Origin: Streptomyces sp. NBC_00344
GTDB taxonomy: Bacteria; Actinomycetota; Actinomycetes; Streptomycetales; Streptomycetaceae
Assembly: GCF_036088315.1 (NCBI RefSeq)
Contig: NZ_CP107996.1
Location: forward strand, 2,994,501 to 3,058,500
Length of the DNA stretch: 64,000 nt
Direction of reading: 5' to 3'
Shown here: in pieces, positions 62,909 to 64,000 of the stretch
Numbering within the stretch: the first letter of the stretch is position 1
Layout: each line of letters opens with the position of its first letter
The notes under the pieces: model-generated
Told to the model about the DNA's origin: nothing
Databases searched by the model: none
The model's input: only the letters and a program-made list of their open reading frames with translations
Position numbers and translations under genes: made by a program

Positions 62909-64000
62909 CCCACCCCCTCCTGACCGACCCGGGTCCGGCCGGCCCCGGGGCCGCACTCGACCGGCTGCTCGGTGACCCGGAGAACCCGGACCGCACCTTC
63001 TCGTACGCCCGCAGCGCCGCCCTCGACGACGCCGAGACGTTCCCGCTGGAGATCTGCCGGGAGTTGGACGCGCTGGGGCTGCCCCGGCACTACGTCCCCG
63101 TGGCGCACGGCGGCGCCCTCAACGGCTACGACGAGGCACTGCACCTGATGCGGGTGATCGCCCGCCGCGACCTGACCGTGGCGATCGCGCACGGCAAGAC
63201 GTTCCTCGGTTCGGTCTGCGTCTGGGTCGCGGGCGACCCGGATCAGGCGCGCCGCCTCGGTGAACTCGTCGCGGAGGGAGCAGTCGTGGCATGGGCGCTG
63301 ACCGAACGCCTCCATGGCAGCGACCTGCTGGCCGGCGAGGTGGTCGCCGAGCCCACAGAAGGCGGTGGCTACCGGCTGTCCGGCGAGAAGTGGCTGATCA
63401 ACAACGCCACCCGGGGCCGGCTGCTGTGCGTCCTGGCGCGCACCTCGGCCAAGGGCGGCGCGCGCGGGTTCAGCGTGCTGCTCGTGGACAAGCGGGAGCT
63501 GCCTCACGACCGTTACCGGCCACTGCCCGCGCCGCCGCTGCACGGCATCCGCGGCGCCGACATCAGCGGCATCGCCTTCGACGGTGCCGAAGTGCCGGCG
63601 GCTGCCCTGGTCGGCCGCGAGGGTGACGGCATCGAGACGGTGCTCAAGAGCCTCCAGCTCACCCGCACGCTGTGCTCGTCGCTGTCGCTGGGCGCCGCCG
63701 ACCAGGCCCTCGGCATGGCCATCGAGTACACCGTCGAGCGGCACAACTTCGGCCGCCTGCTGATCGATCTGCCGCAGACCCGCCGTCTGGTCGCCGACTC
63801 GTACGCCGAGCTACTGCTCGCCGAGGCGATGGCGCTCGTGACGGCCCGCTCCCTCCACGCGCTCCCCGGTGAGCTGGCTGTCCTCTCCGCTGCCGCGAAG
63901 TTCCTCCTGCCGACCCTCGTGGACCGGCTGATCCGTCGGCTGGCCAAGGTGATGGGGTCGCGGTCGCTGCTGGCCGGGGACACGCACCGGCACGGGCGGT
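62905..64000 (+). CDS. Acyl-CoA dehydrogenase-like enzyme, 3' end outside window
   Basis: At least 365 residues; the reading frame is open to the window edge. Acyl-CoA dehydrogenase features include AVVAWALTERLHGSDLLAGE, YRLSGEKWLINNATRGRLL (FAD-binding), the GADISGIAFDGAEVPAAALV middle strand, and the helical ERHNFGRLLIDLPQTRRLVA. It should introduce an alpha,beta double bond into the acyl-CoA or carrier-bound acyl chain before condensation. It is translationally coupled to the FAAL gene, a pairing also known from lipopeptide clusters such as friulimicin's. Confidence 0.9.
   Translation, partial: MTHPLLTDPGPAGPGAALDRLLGDPENPDRTFSYARSAALDDAETFPLEICRELDALGLPRHYVPVAHGGALNGYDEALHLMRVIARRDLTVAIAHGKTFLGSVCVWVAGDPDQARRLGELVAEGAVVAWALTERLHGSDLLAGEVVAEPTEGGGYRLSGEKWLINNATRGRLLCVLARTSAKGGARGFSVLLVDKRELPHDRYRPLPAPPLHGIRGADISGIAFDGAEVPAAALVGREGDGIETVLKSLQLTRTLCSSLSLGAADQALGMAIEYTVERHNFGRLLIDLPQTRRLVADSYAELLLAEAMALVTARSLHALPGELAVLSAAAKFLLPTLVDRLIRRLAKVMGSRSLLAGDTHRHGR

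Noticed and set aside
1-64000. tRNA, rRNA, CRISPR arrays, riboswitches, phage attachment sites
   Set aside because: No cloverleaf, rRNA stretch, regularly spaced repeats, riboswitch core or tRNA-end duplication was recognisable by reading; a covariance-model scan could still find a small RNA.

Overview
The window is high-GC actinobacterial DNA. Its gene content points to Streptomyces: a DUF397 / anti-sigma-like ATPase / DUF5753 regulator trio, a DUF6479 small membrane protein, a SigE-family sigma factor, a SARP regulator, frequent GTG starts, and ATGA-coupled operons. I saw no rRNA or tRNA genes, no CRISPR array and no intact mobile element.

Positions 1-28300 hold housekeeping and conserved accessory genes. 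In order these are: a partial D-Ala-D-Ala carboxypeptidase, inorganic pyrophosphatase, a ThrE-type exporter, DedA, a YbjQ protein, glutamate decarboxylase, a DUF2786 protein, a lipoprotein, the DUF397/ATPase/XRE regulatory locus, an aldehyde dehydrogenase, DinB, a quinone-oxidoreductase-like enzyme, a histidine-kinase-like/LuxR fusion, and a PolA-like exonuclease/polymerase. Then come a membrane protein with a sigma factor, DUF6479, Dps, a PAS-GAF-SpoIIE phosphatase, a mannoside locus (LacI regulator, GH2 beta-mannosidase, ROK kinase) around a palindromic operator, an SRPBCC protein and a methyltransferase. Two near-identical 30-bp sites flank the DUF397/ATPase/XRE locus.

Positions 28337-36800 look like the front of a biosynthetic cluster: a ketoacyl synthase III, a thioesterase whose nucleophile is Cys rather than Ser, a two-component system, an FkbM methyltransferase, a SARP regulator, a small unknown protein, and a LuxR regulator. 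Divergent from the LuxR gene is a 58-aa secreted peptide gene. An IS30-type transposase remnant follows.

Positions 37364-64000 are a lipopeptide-type NRPS cluster. On the minus strand five genes run as one ATGA-coupled operon: NRPS-A, NRPS-B, NRPS-C, an MFS exporter and an M20 amidohydrolase. On the plus strand run a type II thioesterase, a stand-alone condensation domain, a fatty acyl-AMP ligase and an acyl-CoA dehydrogenase, which is cut by the window edge. Proposed logic (inference): the ligase and dehydrogenase supply an activated, probably desaturated, acyl chain to the first carrier protein of NRPS-A. The line then adds an Asn/Asp-like residue, Gly, a residue for a module with no adenylation domain, and two further residues of which the last is Asn-like.

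Several domains are visibly broken: the first A domain of NRPS-A, the C domain of NRPS-B, the first A domain of NRPS-C and the terminal epimerase of NRPS-C. The line ends not in a normal thioesterase but in a fused serine-beta-lactamase/PBP-fold domain. That architecture, the missing domains with possible trans-acting partners, and the putative secreted peptide are the most unusual points. I cannot name the product.
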